A stretch of DNA of 64,000 nt, from assembly GCA_964468805.1 (NCBI GenBank), contig CAYXWM010000004.1, positions 1 through 64,000 on the forward strand, given 5' to 3'. The position numbers were made by a program, and so were the translations under genes. Positions 43,405-52,165 of the stretch are shown piece by piece. The DNA is from CAYXWM01 sp964468805. Its GTDB lineage: Bacteria > Bacillota > Clostridia > Lachnospirales > WRBF01. The notes under the pieces are model-generated. The model was not told the DNA's origin, ran no database searches, and saw only the letters and a list, made by a program, of their open reading frames with translations. How positions within the stretch are numbered: the first letter of the stretch is position 1; each line of letters begins with the position of its first letter.

Positions 43405-44114
43405 GCCAAATACAAACGAGGGGCATAGTAATAAACGAACAGGCATTTAAGGAGCATGACAAACGCCTGACCTTACTGTTAAAAGATATGGGCAAGGTTA
43501 CGGTCTATGCCAAAGGTGCAAAAAAATCCTCAAGCAAGCTTCTTGCAGGTACTCAACTGTTCTGTTGGTCTGATTTTAATTTATATGACGGCGGAAGATT
43601 TTTGTCTTTAAATTCGGTTGATTTAATTGAAAGTTTCTATAACCTGCATAGGGACTACGATACCCTTATCTACGCAAGCTATCTTTTGGAACTTTGCAAC
43701 AAAATTATTTTGCCCGGAAGCCCCTGCGATGATATTATAAAATTATTGTTAAAATCATTAAAAACCCTTGCAAGTACCCAAATTCCACGGGTTAATATTG
43801 CAAGGGTCTTTGAGTTTTTATTTTTAAAGCTGAACGGCTTTACTCCGGAGCTTGATGCTTGCAGTCAATGCGGTTCAGAGGAAAATTTGATTTTTTTCGG
43901 AAAGGAAGGTTTGCTCTGCGGTAAATGCGGCACTCATACAAAATCGGTTAGAATAAGCGGTTCTGCTCTTTGTGCCATTAATCATATCTTCACCGCTACA
44001 GACAAACTATTTGCCTTTCGCTTGTCAAAAACCTGCGAAATGGAATTGGAGGCTTGTGCAAAGCTTTTTCTTCACTCTAATATCGAAGTGGAGATAAACA
44101 GCTTTTTTACATAA
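43401..44114 (+). CDS. recO: DNA repair protein RecO
   Basis: TTG 43401 overlaps the yqzL stop. The 237-residue RecF-pathway protein has the N-terminal OB fold (IVINEQAFKEHDKRLTLLLK, GKVTVYAKGAKKSSSKL) and the C-terminal zinc-binding Cys set (CSQCGSE and CGKCG), typical of Gram-positive RecO. It helps load RecA on SSB-coated DNA with RecR. Last gene of the run, convergent with mntP. Confidence 0.95.
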   Translation: MSQIQTRGIVINEQAFKEHDKRLTLLLKDMGKVTVYAKGAKKSSSKLLAGTQLFCWSDFNLYDGGRFLSLNSVDLIESFYNLHRDYDTLIYASYLLELCNKIILPGSPCDDIIKLLLKSLKTLASTQIPRVNIARVFEFLFLKLNGFTPELDACSQCGSEENLIFFGKEGLLCGKCGTHTKSVRISGSALCAINHIFTATDKLFAFRLSKTCEMELEACAKLFLHSNIEVEINSFFT

Positions 44115-44121
44115 TATTGTA

Positions 44122-44679
44122 TCAGCTTGATGTATGCTCCAATACTATCATTATTCCTATAAGAACCAAAATTACGCCGCCTATGCGTTCCGGGTAACTT
44201 TTAAAAGAGTTACCCAATTTTTTGCCTGCCAATGTGCCCAAGGTACAAACGGTAAAGGTGACTAAGCCTATGATTACGGTGCTTGTAAAGATATTTACGT
44301 CCGTAACGGCAAAGGTTACCCCAACCGCAAGTGCATCGATACTTGTAGCTACGGAAAGCAGGATTATATTTCTAAAATTTAGGTCGTTGAAAGTCTTTTT
44401 ATCATCCGGCTGAAAGGATTCGAAAAACATTTTTCCGCCTATCAACGCCAGTAAGCCCAAGGCTATCCAGTGGTCAAAGGCTATAAAATAACTGCTGAAT
44501 GACCTTGCACCGAAATACCCGATAAGGGGCATGAAAAACTGAAAAAATCCAAAGAAAAAACCTATTTTTAACGCATGTAACAGCGATACCTTTTTTAAAA
44601 TCATTCCGTTGGCTACGGAAACGGCTAATGCATCCATGGAGAGCCCTACAGCTATAAGAAAAACCGAAGCAAGTCTCAT
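44122..44679 (-). CDS. mntP: Manganese efflux pump MntP
   Basis: The 185-residue six-helix MntP family exporter has two repeats with the metal-binding Asp motifs GLSMDALAVSVANG and ATSIDALAVGVTFA. A typical MntP is controlled by a manganese riboswitch (yybP-ykoY), but I cannot see that core in the 280 bp upstream. AAGGAG precedes the ATG. The stop is 7 bp from the convergent recO stop. Confidence 0.93.
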   Translation of the reverse strand: MRLASVFLIAVGLSMDALAVSVANGMILKKVSLLHALKIGFFFGFFQFFMPLIGYFGARSFSSYFIAFDHWIALGLLALIGGKMFFESFQPDDKKTFNDLNFRNIILLSVATSIDALAVGVTFAVTDVNIFTSTVIIGLVTFTVCTLGTLAGKKLGNSFKSYPERIGGVILVLIGIMIVLEHTSS

Positions 44680-44962
44680 AAATTCTCCTTAATATAGAAA
44701 TTTTGACCGTATAGCCGGGGCGTGTCCGGGCTTTGGCGGATTCCTTTTTAATATGGCAAAAAGGGTTTTTATGCCAAGTCCCTTTTCCCTAACAATATAA
44801 ATTAATAACTGTTCGACTACATCGAACTCACGTTAAATTATAACATATATAGCGTTGCTTGTAAAAAATTCTATTCAATCTGTCATTTACACATCCCAAC
44901 GGTCGACAAATAAATATTGAAAAAAGTGTAAATATCATCTACAATGGTATACGGTGATATTT

Positions 44963-45427
44963 ATGAATGATAAGTCATCATTAATTATAGAGGAAATTAA
45001 CACCGGTATTAGTATATTATATGATAGTCTGGTGCAAAAAAAACTACTTCTTGAGCAAATACTCAATATATCCGAAAATCAAGAACAGGTTTTAAAAAAT
45101 ATTGACGAGGCTCCCGAATTTAAGGAACTCTTTCACGAAATGAATCGTCAAAAGCAACTGTTGATAGATGAAGTCCTTAACTCGGACAATTTTTTTCAAA
45201 ATACCTATGAAAAATATTCCGAGGCTTTAAATACTCATGCCGAAATTTTTTCCAAAGGAATAAAATTACTGCAAGAACTTATACAATCGGTAATGGACCT
45301 GGACATAAAAATCCGCTTTAGGGAACAGAATAACAAACAACTGATACCCAAATCCACCAAGCCCATATCTATTGTCAATAAAAATCATTTGCTTAAAGAA
45401 TACCAAAAACATAAAAGAAAAAGCTGA
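44963..45427 (+). CDS. Coiled-coil protein, FlgN-like
   Basis: ATG 44963 is preferred (GTG 44954 is an alternative). The 154-residue protein is nearly all helical (LIIEEINTGISILYDSLVQK, HEMNRQKQLLIDEVL) with a basic tail KEYQKHKRKS. It resembles FlgN/flagellar-chaperone-like helical proteins in length and pattern but no flagellar genes are adjacent, so the assignment is weak. Family A repeat copy 5 follows. Confidence 0.55.
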   Translation: MNDKSSLIIEEINTGISILYDSLVQKKLLLEQILNISENQEQVLKNIDEAPEFKELFHEMNRQKQLLIDEVLNSDNFFQNTYEKYSEALNTHAEIFSKGIKLLQELIQSVMDLDIKIRFREQNNKQLIPKSTKPISIVNKNHLLKEYQKHKRKS

Positions 45428-45449
45428 ACATAGCGGTTTAACTTTTTTA

Positions 45450-45556
45450 GTATACTAATTCCATATAAGATGAAGGACAAAAATAATCGTTTTTTCCTTG
45501 AACCGTTGGAAAAAATCAATTATTTTTGCCCTCTGTTTAAAATGGAATCAGTATAC
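45450..45556 (+). repeat. Repeat family A, copy 5 (best preserved)
   Basis: Starts GTATACTAATTCCATATAAG and ends AAAATGGAATCAGTATAC, so the outer 15-bp ends are inverted repeats. Inner arms are GGACAAAAATAATCG and CAATTATTTTTGCCC around TTGAACCGTTGGAA. Confidence 0.9.
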
Positions 45557-45644
45557 ATTTTAACTTAAACCGCTATAACAAAAATTCGGCACAAAAGACA
45601 AAACCCTCGTGACACCGTGGATTACAAAACTTGGCGGTGAAATC

Positions 45645-46244
45645 GTGTTAACAAAAGAGAAATTAATTTTTGTATTGATAGGCTTGATTTTGACAATCGG
45701 TGTAATTTATTTTGCGGTTAAATCCGGAGAATCCAAACAAGCCGCCCTAACGCTGCTCAGTGACTCGGAACCTTCTGCTCCTCCGGTCAGTACCCAAGCC
45801 CCGGCTACCCCGGAACCCACCTCGCCACCACAAGAATTACATGTTTATATTACCGGGGCAGTGGTTAAACCGGATGTGTACAAGGTACCCAACGGCAGCC
45901 GCATAGAGGATGTACTTGAACTGGCAGGCGGCGAAACGGAAGAAGCTGACCTAACCCTGATAAACTTGGCGAAAACGGTATCAGACGAAGAAAAAATCGT
46001 AGTTCCCAAGAAGGGTGATGACATGGAAATAAATATTCCCAACCAAAACCAAGGTCCTGTAAATATCAATACCGCTACCCGTTCCCAACTGACCAAGTTG
46101 CCCAGAATAGGTAAGGTAACCGCCGAAAAGATCATAGAATACCGAGAAACTAACGGTGCTTTTCAATCGGTGGAAGAAATAATAAAAGTACCCGGCATAG
46201 GTCAAAAAACCTATGACGCTATTAAAGATAACATAACCGTTTAG
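45645..46244 (+). CDS. comEA: ComEA-like DNA-uptake protein
   Basis: GTG 45645 behind GGTGAAA is chosen over GTG 45609. The 199-residue protein has a TM anchor (about 7-25), a Pro/Ala/Thr linker, a SLBB domain (VYITGAVVKPDVYKVPNGSR) and C-terminal helix-hairpin-helix DNA-binding repeats (VNINTATRSQLTKLPRIGKV, IIKVPGIGQKTYDAI). ComEA binds incoming DNA during competence. comEC lies 3.5 kb downstream, separated by a two-component system and a GerMN protein. Confidence 0.92.
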   Translation: MLTKEKLIFVLIGLILTIGVIYFAVKSGESKQAALTLLSDSEPSAPPVSTQAPATPEPTSPPQELHVYITGAVVKPDVYKVPNGSRIEDVLELAGGETEEADLTLINLAKTVSDEEKIVVPKKGDDMEINIPNQNQGPVNINTATRSQLTKLPRIGKVTAEKIIEYRETNGAFQSVEEIIKVPGIGQKTYDAIKDNITV

Positions 46245-46260
46245 TTCTTTAAGTCTTTTT

Positions 46261-46326
46261 ATTAAAGTCTTTTTGAAGGGAGTTTGAGGGAAACTTTTTC
46301 TTCAGAAAAAGTTTCCCTCAAGGTCT
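46261..46326 (+). repeat. Repeat family B stem-loop, copy B2
   Basis: Nearly identical to B1: TTGAGGGAAACTTTTTC pairs with GAAAAAGTTTCCCTCAA around TTCA. It lies 16 bp after comEA and 31 bp before the response-regulator start, so the following ribosome-binding site (AGGAG) is just outside it. Confidence 0.85.
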
Positions 46327-46356
46327 TTTATTCTATATACAGGAGTGTGAAAAACG

Positions 46357-47046
46357 GTGGCGTATAAAATATTGGTAGTGGACGACGAAAAGTCCATAGT
46401 TAAAGGCATAAAATTCAGCCTGGAACAGGACGACATGGTTATAGACACAGCCTATGACGGCGAAGAAGCCCTTAAACTGGCTAAAACCGAACGCTATGAC
46501 CTTATAGTCCTGGACGTTATGCTGCCCAAAATAGACGGCTTACAGGTCTGTCAACAGGTAAGGGAATTTAGCAAGGTAGCCATAATCATGGTTACAGCCA
46601 AGGGCGATGACATGGATAAAATCATGGGTCTGGAATACGGTGCTGACGATTATATTACCAAACCCTTCAATATACTTGAACTGAAAGCTCGCATAAAAGC
46701 CATCCTAAGACGCTCCATCCGTAAAGTAGACCTGACAGAACCGCCGAAAAACACCCTTAAAGTCCGTGACTTGGAAATAGAGTTCGATTCCAGACGGGTA
46801 TTTATTAAGGGTCAAGAGGTCAGCCTTACGGCTAAAGAGTTTGACTTGGTGGAACTGCTCATGGAAAACCCGGTCAAGGTCTACAGCCGTGAAGCCTTGC
46901 TGAACACCGTTTGGGGTTACGATTATCCCGGGGATATTCGTACTGTTGACGTGCATGTTCGTCGCATTAGAGAAAAAATAGAGGAAAACCCCAGCGACCC
47001 CAAATATATACATACCAAGTGGGGAGTTGGTTACTATTTTAAATAA
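46357..47046 (+). CDS. OmpR-family response regulator (WalR/PhoP-like)
   Basis: GTG 46357 starts a 229-residue regulator with the receiver pocket (VVDDEKS), phospho-Asp in YDLIVLDVMLPKIDGLQ, and Lys in DDYITKPFNILEL, plus a winged-helix output domain (EFDLVELLMENP, GYDYPGDIRTVDVHVRRI). The HK gene overlaps by 20 bp. The pair and the YycH-like position of the next gene are reminiscent of WalRK, but no yycHI-like gene is obvious. Confidence 0.93.
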   Translation: MAYKILVVDDEKSIVKGIKFSLEQDDMVIDTAYDGEEALKLAKTERYDLIVLDVMLPKIDGLQVCQQVREFSKVAIIMVTAKGDDMDKIMGLEYGADDYITKPFNILELKARIKAILRRSIRKVDLTEPPKNTLKVRDLEIEFDSRRVFIKGQEVSLTAKEFDLVELLMENPVKVYSREALLNTVWGYDYPGDIRTVDVHVRRIREKIEENPSDPKYIHTKWGVGYYFK

Positions 47047-48460
47047 GAAACGCTGGTATTACAGCTTGCGTTTTAAGCTTTTCATAAGCTTTATTTTTAT
47101 AAGCTTCGTACCGCTCATGTTCTTTTTTAATACCATGTTGGGTTCCATGGAAAATTACTATAAAATGGACCGGGAATATAAACTCCTTACCCAAGCAAAC
47201 GTGGTAGCCGGTCATATTGCAAAACAGGGCTACCTCCAAGACCCGGAGAAAAAATCCCTCTTTGATACGGAATTGGAAACAAAGAGCAAAGAAGGCTCCT
47301 TTCGGATTCTGGTTTTGGACAATCGGGGCGTTGTTGTTAACGACACCAATAAAACGGAAGTGGGCAAAACCTACCTTATACCGGAGGTTGTGGAGGCTCT
47401 GCAAAAAAACAGCAAAATGACCACAAACTCCAAAGAAGCCGTTTCCTACGCTTCCGCTTCCATAGTTAACGATGCTTCGGAAAAACTGGGAGTAGTGCTG
47501 ATTGTAGCCTCGGTAAAGGATATTTACTTGGCTCTTTCCGAAATAGAAAAGACCTCGGCTCTTTTTACGGGCTTAACTGTAGTTATATTGTTGGTATTGG
47601 TGTTTTTTGTTTCCCAACTTTTGCTGGATCCGCTTAACAACGTACTTAAAGTTGTGCAGAAAATGTCCCAAGGTCACCTTAATCAGCGTATAGTTGTGAA
47701 AGGACAGGACGAGTTTGCGGACTTGGCATTTACCTTTAACAATATGTGCCAAAAGTTGGAACAGGTAGAGAAAACCCGTGAGGAATTTGTTTCCAACGTT
47801 TCCCATGAATTAAAAACTCCGCTCAGTTCCATAAAAGTACTTACGGAATCCATACTTCTGGAAGAATCCGCTCCCAAAGAAATGTACCGGGAATTTCTCC
47901 AAGATATAAACGGCGAAATAGACCGTATGACCAACATCGTTGTGGATTTATTAAACTTGGTAAAACTTGACCAACGAGACGTAGGTTTAAATATCAAAAA
48001 AGTCGACCTAAACCTAATGTTGGAGGATATACTCAAACGTCTTTATCCTCTTGCGGAACAAAAAAATATAGAGTTGCTTTTTGAAGATGCCAAAAGTGTC
48101 AGCCTTGAAGCCGACGATATGAAACTAAGCCTTGCCTTAACAAACCTTGTGGAAAACGGTATTAAATATACACCGCCCGGAGGTATGGTAAAGGTCATTG
48201 CAGATTGCGACAATCAAAACGCCTATATTACCGTTCAGGATACAGGCATAGGTATTTCCCAAGAAGAACACGAAAAAGTCTTTAACCGTTTTTACCGTGT
48301 AGACAAAACCCGTGACAGAGAAACAGGCGGTACCGGCTTGGGGCTTTCCATAACCCACTCCACCGTCTTGCTCCATAACGGCAGTATACACCTTACAAGC
48401 AAAGAAAACGAAGGCACAACCTTCGTTGTTCGTATACCCCTAACCCATACCACCCCTTAA
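47027..48460 (+). CDS. Sensor histidine kinase (WalK/PhoR-like)
   Basis: The 477-residue kinase starts at TTG 47027 within the regulator gene. It has TM1 (about 15-36), an extracytoplasmic region (about 40-165), TM2 (about 185-205), HAMP (LNNVLKVVQKMSQGHLNQRI), H-box VSHELKTPLSS, and HATPase motifs (DTGIGISQEEHEKVFNRFYR, GTGLGLSIT). Typical PhoR/WalK-group envelope sensor. The signal is unknown. It is linked with a GerMN protein gene that may be part of the same response. Confidence 0.92.
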   Translation: MVTILNKKRWYYSLRFKLFISFIFISFVPLMFFFNTMLGSMENYYKMDREYKLLTQANVVAGHIAKQGYLQDPEKKSLFDTELETKSKEGSFRILVLDNRGVVVNDTNKTEVGKTYLIPEVVEALQKNSKMTTNSKEAVSYASASIVNDASEKLGVVLIVASVKDIYLALSEIEKTSALFTGLTVVILLVLVFFVSQLLLDPLNNVLKVVQKMSQGHLNQRIVVKGQDEFADLAFTFNNMCQKLEQVEKTREEFVSNVSHELKTPLSSIKVLTESILLEESAPKEMYREFLQDINGEIDRMTNIVVDLLNLVKLDQRDVGLNIKKVDLNLMLEDILKRLYPLAEQKNIELLFEDAKSVSLEADDMKLSLALTNLVENGIKYTPPGGMVKVIADCDNQNAYITVQDTGIGISQEEHEKVFNRFYRVDKTRDRETGGTGLGLSITHSTVLLHNGSIHLTSKENEGTTFVVRIPLTHTTP

Positions 48461-48532
48461 ATAGCCACCTAAAATCAGGTGTTCAAGTGCTTTTTAATTA
48501 ACTTAATTATCGGCTTTTTTGGAAAGAGGGGT

Positions 48533-48580
48533 TTGGGGAGAAAACTTTTTTTGCCGTTGGAAAAAAGGTTTTCTCCCCAA
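48533..48580 (+). repeat. Repeat family B-like stem-loop, copy B3
   Basis: TTGGGGAGAAAACTTTTTTT pairs with AAAAAAGGTTTTCTCCCCAA around GCCGTTGG. A diverged member placed 80 bp before the next start. The loop sequence GCCGTTGG also resembles the loop of family A. Confidence 0.7.
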
Positions 48581-48660
48581 GTCTTATACTTAATGTGCAA
48601 GAAATAGCGATTAAGTTTAATTATTTACCCTGTACCGCATCCCCGAAAGCCTTAAAGTAG

Positions 48661-49632
48661 GTGAAATTATTGCAGAAATTCAGTAGGAACTTGCGTATTT
48701 TTGGGGTTATGATATTGGTGTTTTTGTCAGCTTATATTGTAATGATCTTCGTATCCAAAAATAACAACGGTTCTACAGAGAAAATTTTGGTTAATGTATA
48801 TTTTCTAAACCCCTTAACAAATCGTATCGAACCGGAACTGCATTATGTGGAAACCGGCGAAAACAAAGAAATAGCCACCAAAGTCCTAAAAATGCTCTTT
48901 GAAGGTCCCACCGGCTCTAAACTGGTAAAAACCGTAAATGACAAGGTGGAATTCATAGACGGCAGAATAGTCAACGACTCGGTTCTTGAAATAGAATTTT
49001 CCGAAAACTACAATAATATGAGTCCCTTGGAAGAACTTTTTTTCCGTGGCTCTCTGGTCTGGACTATGACAGATCTGGAATTTATCCAGGATATACACAT
49101 TTACGTTAACGGTCGGGAACTGTTGACCCAAGCCGGAAAACCCATGGGTCTACAAAACCGCAAAAACGTCATTATCCATACCAATATACCTCCGGAACCG
49201 CTAAACCATCGTACCGTCAAGCTGTATTTCATAAAAGAAGGTACGGGCACTTTGGCAACGGAAACCAGAACGGTTAGGGTTAAAGACTTGCCCATAGAGG
49301 CATATATAGTAGAAGAACTCATAACCGGCCCAACAACCCAAGGTCTCTTACCCACCCTACCCCAAGGCACCAAAGTTAGGGAAGTCAAAACAGACGAGGG
49401 TATTTGCTATCTGAATCTAAGTGCGGAATTTATAAACAAACAATCCGGCATAACCGGGGATCAAAATCTTACCATATATTCCATAGTAAACTCCCTGACC
49501 GAATTAAGCTCCGTGAAAAAAGTACAATTCCTAATAGAATCCGAAAAGCCCCAATACGTAGAAGGCGAATTTGACCTTTCCAAACCTCTGGAGAAAAACA
49601 CGGATATTGTGGATAAAGTGGATAAACCATAA
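48661..49632 (+). CDS. GerMN-domain membrane protein
   Basis: GTG 48661 is used; a TTG start at 48670 is possible. The 323-residue product has an N-terminal TM anchor (about 13-31) and two GerMN domains (about 45-165 and 180-300) containing MLFEGPTGSKLVKTV and LITGPTTQGLLPTLPQGTKV. GerM-like proteins take part in sporulation and germination or sit in peptidoglycan-linked complexes. A stem-loop (B4) precedes the next gene. The function next to a WalRK-like system suggests wall or spore control; inference. Confidence 0.85.
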   Translation: MKLLQKFSRNLRIFGVMILVFLSAYIVMIFVSKNNNGSTEKILVNVYFLNPLTNRIEPELHYVETGENKEIATKVLKMLFEGPTGSKLVKTVNDKVEFIDGRIVNDSVLEIEFSENYNNMSPLEELFFRGSLVWTMTDLEFIQDIHIYVNGRELLTQAGKPMGLQNRKNVIIHTNIPPEPLNHRTVKLYFIKEGTGTLATETRTVRVKDLPIEAYIVEELITGPTTQGLLPTLPQGTKVREVKTDEGICYLNLSAEFINKQSGITGDQNLTIYSIVNSLTELSSVKKVQFLIESEKPQYVEGEFDLSKPLEKNTDIVDKVDKP

Positions 49633-49689
49633 TTGCCGTAAATCTGCTTTTAACGTGGGTTTAGTTCCGTTATTTCAGTAATAGGAGAT

Positions 49690-49724
49690 TTGAGGGAAAC
49701 TTTGATTGTAGAAGTTTCCCTCAA
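49690..49724 (+). repeat. Repeat family B-like stem-loop, copy B4
   Basis: TTGAGGGAAACTT pairs with AAGTTTCCCTCAA around GATTGTA. It ends 24 bp before the comEC start and overlaps no ribosome-binding site. Confidence 0.8.
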
Positions 49725-49747
49725 GGTTTTAAAAGCAGGTGAATACC

Positions 49748-52078
49748 ATGAACAGACCGTTAATTATATCCCTTTTATATACTGTTGCGGGAATACTAAT
49801 CGCTAGATTTACAGGCGATACGGTTGGGCTTACGGTATTTTTTTTATTGTGTTTGGGTATGTGCCTTTGCCTGTATATAAAATTTAAAACCCCTGCCGTT
49901 TTTATATTTTTATTATTTTTCGGTGTAGGTGTTTTCAGAACTGCCGCTGTAATTCAACCTTTCGACCCTAAGCTTGAATCCTACGCTAATTCCGGTACTG
50001 AATTAACTGTTCTTGCTAAGGTTACGGATTTATCCTTAACCGGCACAGGTCTCCAACGAATAGAAGCCGAAACCTATCTTATAAAAAGCGACACAGAAGA
50101 ACAGCAAATAAATATTAACTTTAAGGCGGTATTGGAAAAGGGCGAAACGGTTCAGGTAGGGCAACAATTGGTCTTAAAAGGCAAATTGCTTCATCATTCA
50201 CCGGCAAGAAACCCAGGCGGTTTTGATGAATATACCTACCTTAAATCACTGAACATAGCATATAAAATGTTTCCCAAGGTGATTTCCAAAGGCGAAATAA
50301 GTCAAGACTTAAATACATATCTGTATAATATTCGGGAGAAAATTTCCTCCGTTTTTGACAAAGCTCTGCCCGAACGGGAAGCCGCCGTTATTAAATCCAT
50401 GATTTTAGGCGATAAATCCGAACTGGATGATGAGATTTCCGATATATACAAGGAAGCCGGCATATATCATATTTTGGTTATCAGCGGGCTGCATATAACG
50501 ATACTGGGTTTTTGCTTCGAGTTATTCTTTTCCTTGTTTATGAAAAGGCGTTTTTCCGGGATACCCGCTCTGCTCCTTTTGACTGTTTATTGCTTATTAA
50601 CCGGCAGTTCATTATCTACGGTTCGTGCCGTTACCATGTTTGGGGTTATGGCTTTTTCAAGGTTATTACGCCGAGATTATGATATGCTTTCCTCCGTTGC
50701 CTTTTCCTGTATAGCCCTGCTTATATATCAACCCTTTTATCTTTGGAATACAGGATTCTTGCTGACCTATTCGTCAGTTTTGGGAATAGGCTACGGTTAT
50801 GTCCCCGTGTTGAATTTATTTGAATATCTGAAAAAATATAAACCGGGTAGGGCTTTCTTTAAATTTGATAAACTTAATAAGGCTCTTGCCCTTATTGTAG
50901 CCGTTCAGGTGGCAAATGCACCGGTTATAGCCTTTCAATTCAATTATTATGCCACTTACTCTGTTTTGACCAATCTTATAATCATCCCAACAGTTTGCCT
51001 TACTGTTGGTTTGGGTATGATAGCCGGGGTAGTGGGCTTGATGTTTTCGGAACTTGCGGTTATACTCAGTGGAGGAGTCTTTACTCTGCTTAAAGCTTAT
51101 GAATGGATTTCAAACTTTTTCAGAGAACTGCCCTTTGCTAAAATTTTAATGGGACAGCCCTTGATTTTGGAAATCTTTCTGTGGTATGTGACTTTGTGTG
51201 TTTTATATTTTGTAATCAACAAAAAGAAGTTTAAATACCTAAAATATTCTGCCTGTATTTTTGTTGCCTTTGTGGCGGTAAGTTTAAGTAAGCCATTTTT
51301 TCAAACGCCTACCGTAACTATGATGGACGTGGGTCAAGGAGACAGTTTTATAATTGAAGCAGCCGGCAAGGTTTATATAACCGATTGCGGAAACAGCGGT
51401 TACGGTAACTCCGTGATTTTGCCTTATCTGGATTTTAAGGGCATACATAAAATCGACGGTGTTTTCATCAGCCACTTTGACAAGGACCATGCCGCAGGGC
51501 TTGAAGAAATAATAGGCAAAAAACAAATCTCAGCCGTGTATTCCAAGGAAGGTACTTGGGAAAGCGAAAAATACAAGAAAAAAATACTTAACATGTTTGA
51601 ACGCAACAATATAGACTTTATAAACATGAAACAAAATGAATTGCTAACCGATGGGGAACTTAAATTTCTCGCCCTTTCACCGCCCAAAGATTTTGGCAAC
51701 ACCAACGACAACAGTTTGGTTTTTAAATTCAGCTACGGAGAAGCGGATTTTCTGTTTACGGGTGATATGGGTAAAAACACCGAAAAGGCTGTACTTGCAG
51801 AGGAAAACAACATCAATTGCGAAATAATTAAGCTGGCACATCACGGCTCAAAAAACTCTACCACCGAGGAATTTTTGAAAACCGTGTCGCCCAAAGCAGC
51901 TTTGGTTAGTGCCGGAATAAACAATATGTATAAGCATCCCTCAAAAGAAGTCTTGGAACGCCTAAGGGCTATGAATATTCCCTGCTTCAGCACCCCGGTA
52001 AACGGAGCCGTAACCATTGAAATTAAGGACGGCGGTAAGGAGCTGAACGTAATCCCAATGATAATAACGGGAAGTTAA
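49748..52078 (+). CDS. comEC: DNA-uptake channel ComEC/Rec2
   Basis: ATG 49748 is chosen because AGGTGA sits 6 bp upstream. The 776-residue protein has an N-terminal OB/DUF4131 region (about 10-170), the polytopic Competence domain (about 200-480; YHILVISGLHITILGFCFEL, NTGFLLTYSSVLGIGYGY), and a C-terminal MBL-fold nuclease-like domain (about 515-770; MMDVGQGDSFIIEA, SHFDKDHAAGLEEI, KLAHHGSKNSTTEEF). It carries single-stranded DNA across the membrane in competence. ComEA lies upstream. holA follows after 87 bp, a conserved neighbour. Confidence 0.94.
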   Translation: MNRPLIISLLYTVAGILIARFTGDTVGLTVFFLLCLGMCLCLYIKFKTPAVFIFLLFFGVGVFRTAAVIQPFDPKLESYANSGTELTVLAKVTDLSLTGTGLQRIEAETYLIKSDTEEQQININFKAVLEKGETVQVGQQLVLKGKLLHHSPARNPGGFDEYTYLKSLNIAYKMFPKVISKGEISQDLNTYLYNIREKISSVFDKALPEREAAVIKSMILGDKSELDDEISDIYKEAGIYHILVISGLHITILGFCFELFFSLFMKRRFSGIPALLLLTVYCLLTGSSLSTVRAVTMFGVMAFSRLLRRDYDMLSSVAFSCIALLIYQPFYLWNTGFLLTYSSVLGIGYGYVPVLNLFEYLKKYKPGRAFFKFDKLNKALALIVAVQVANAPVIAFQFNYYATYSVLTNLIIIPTVCLTVGLGMIAGVVGLMFSELAVILSGGVFTLLKAYEWISNFFRELPFAKILMGQPLILEIFLWYVTLCVLYFVINKKKFKYLKYSACIFVAFVAVSLSKPFFQTPTVTMMDVGQGDSFIIEAAGKVYITDCGNSGYGNSVILPYLDFKGIHKIDGVFISHFDKDHAAGLEEIIGKKQISAVYSKEGTWESEKYKKKILNMFERNNIDFINMKQNELLTDGELKFLALSPPKDFGNTNDNSLVFKFSYGEADFLFTGDMGKNTEKAVLAEENNINCEIIKLAHHGSKNSTTEEFLKTVSPKAALVSAGINNMYKHPSKEVLERLRAMNIPCFSTPVNGAVTIEIKDGGKELNVIPMIITGS

Positions 52079-52165
52079 AGTTTTTTGAAGTTAAAGATAA
52101 ATTTTTCTCATCTGCAAGTTTTCTCAAAAGTCTTTTTTTTACAAAATTTCAAAGTAGGTTATAAA

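Noticed and set aside
44680..44940. Manganese riboswitch (yybP-ykoY) expected before mntP.
   Set aside because: I searched the leader for the GGGGAGUAG and CCCGGUACAGAUAAGGCC-like blocks and could not find them.
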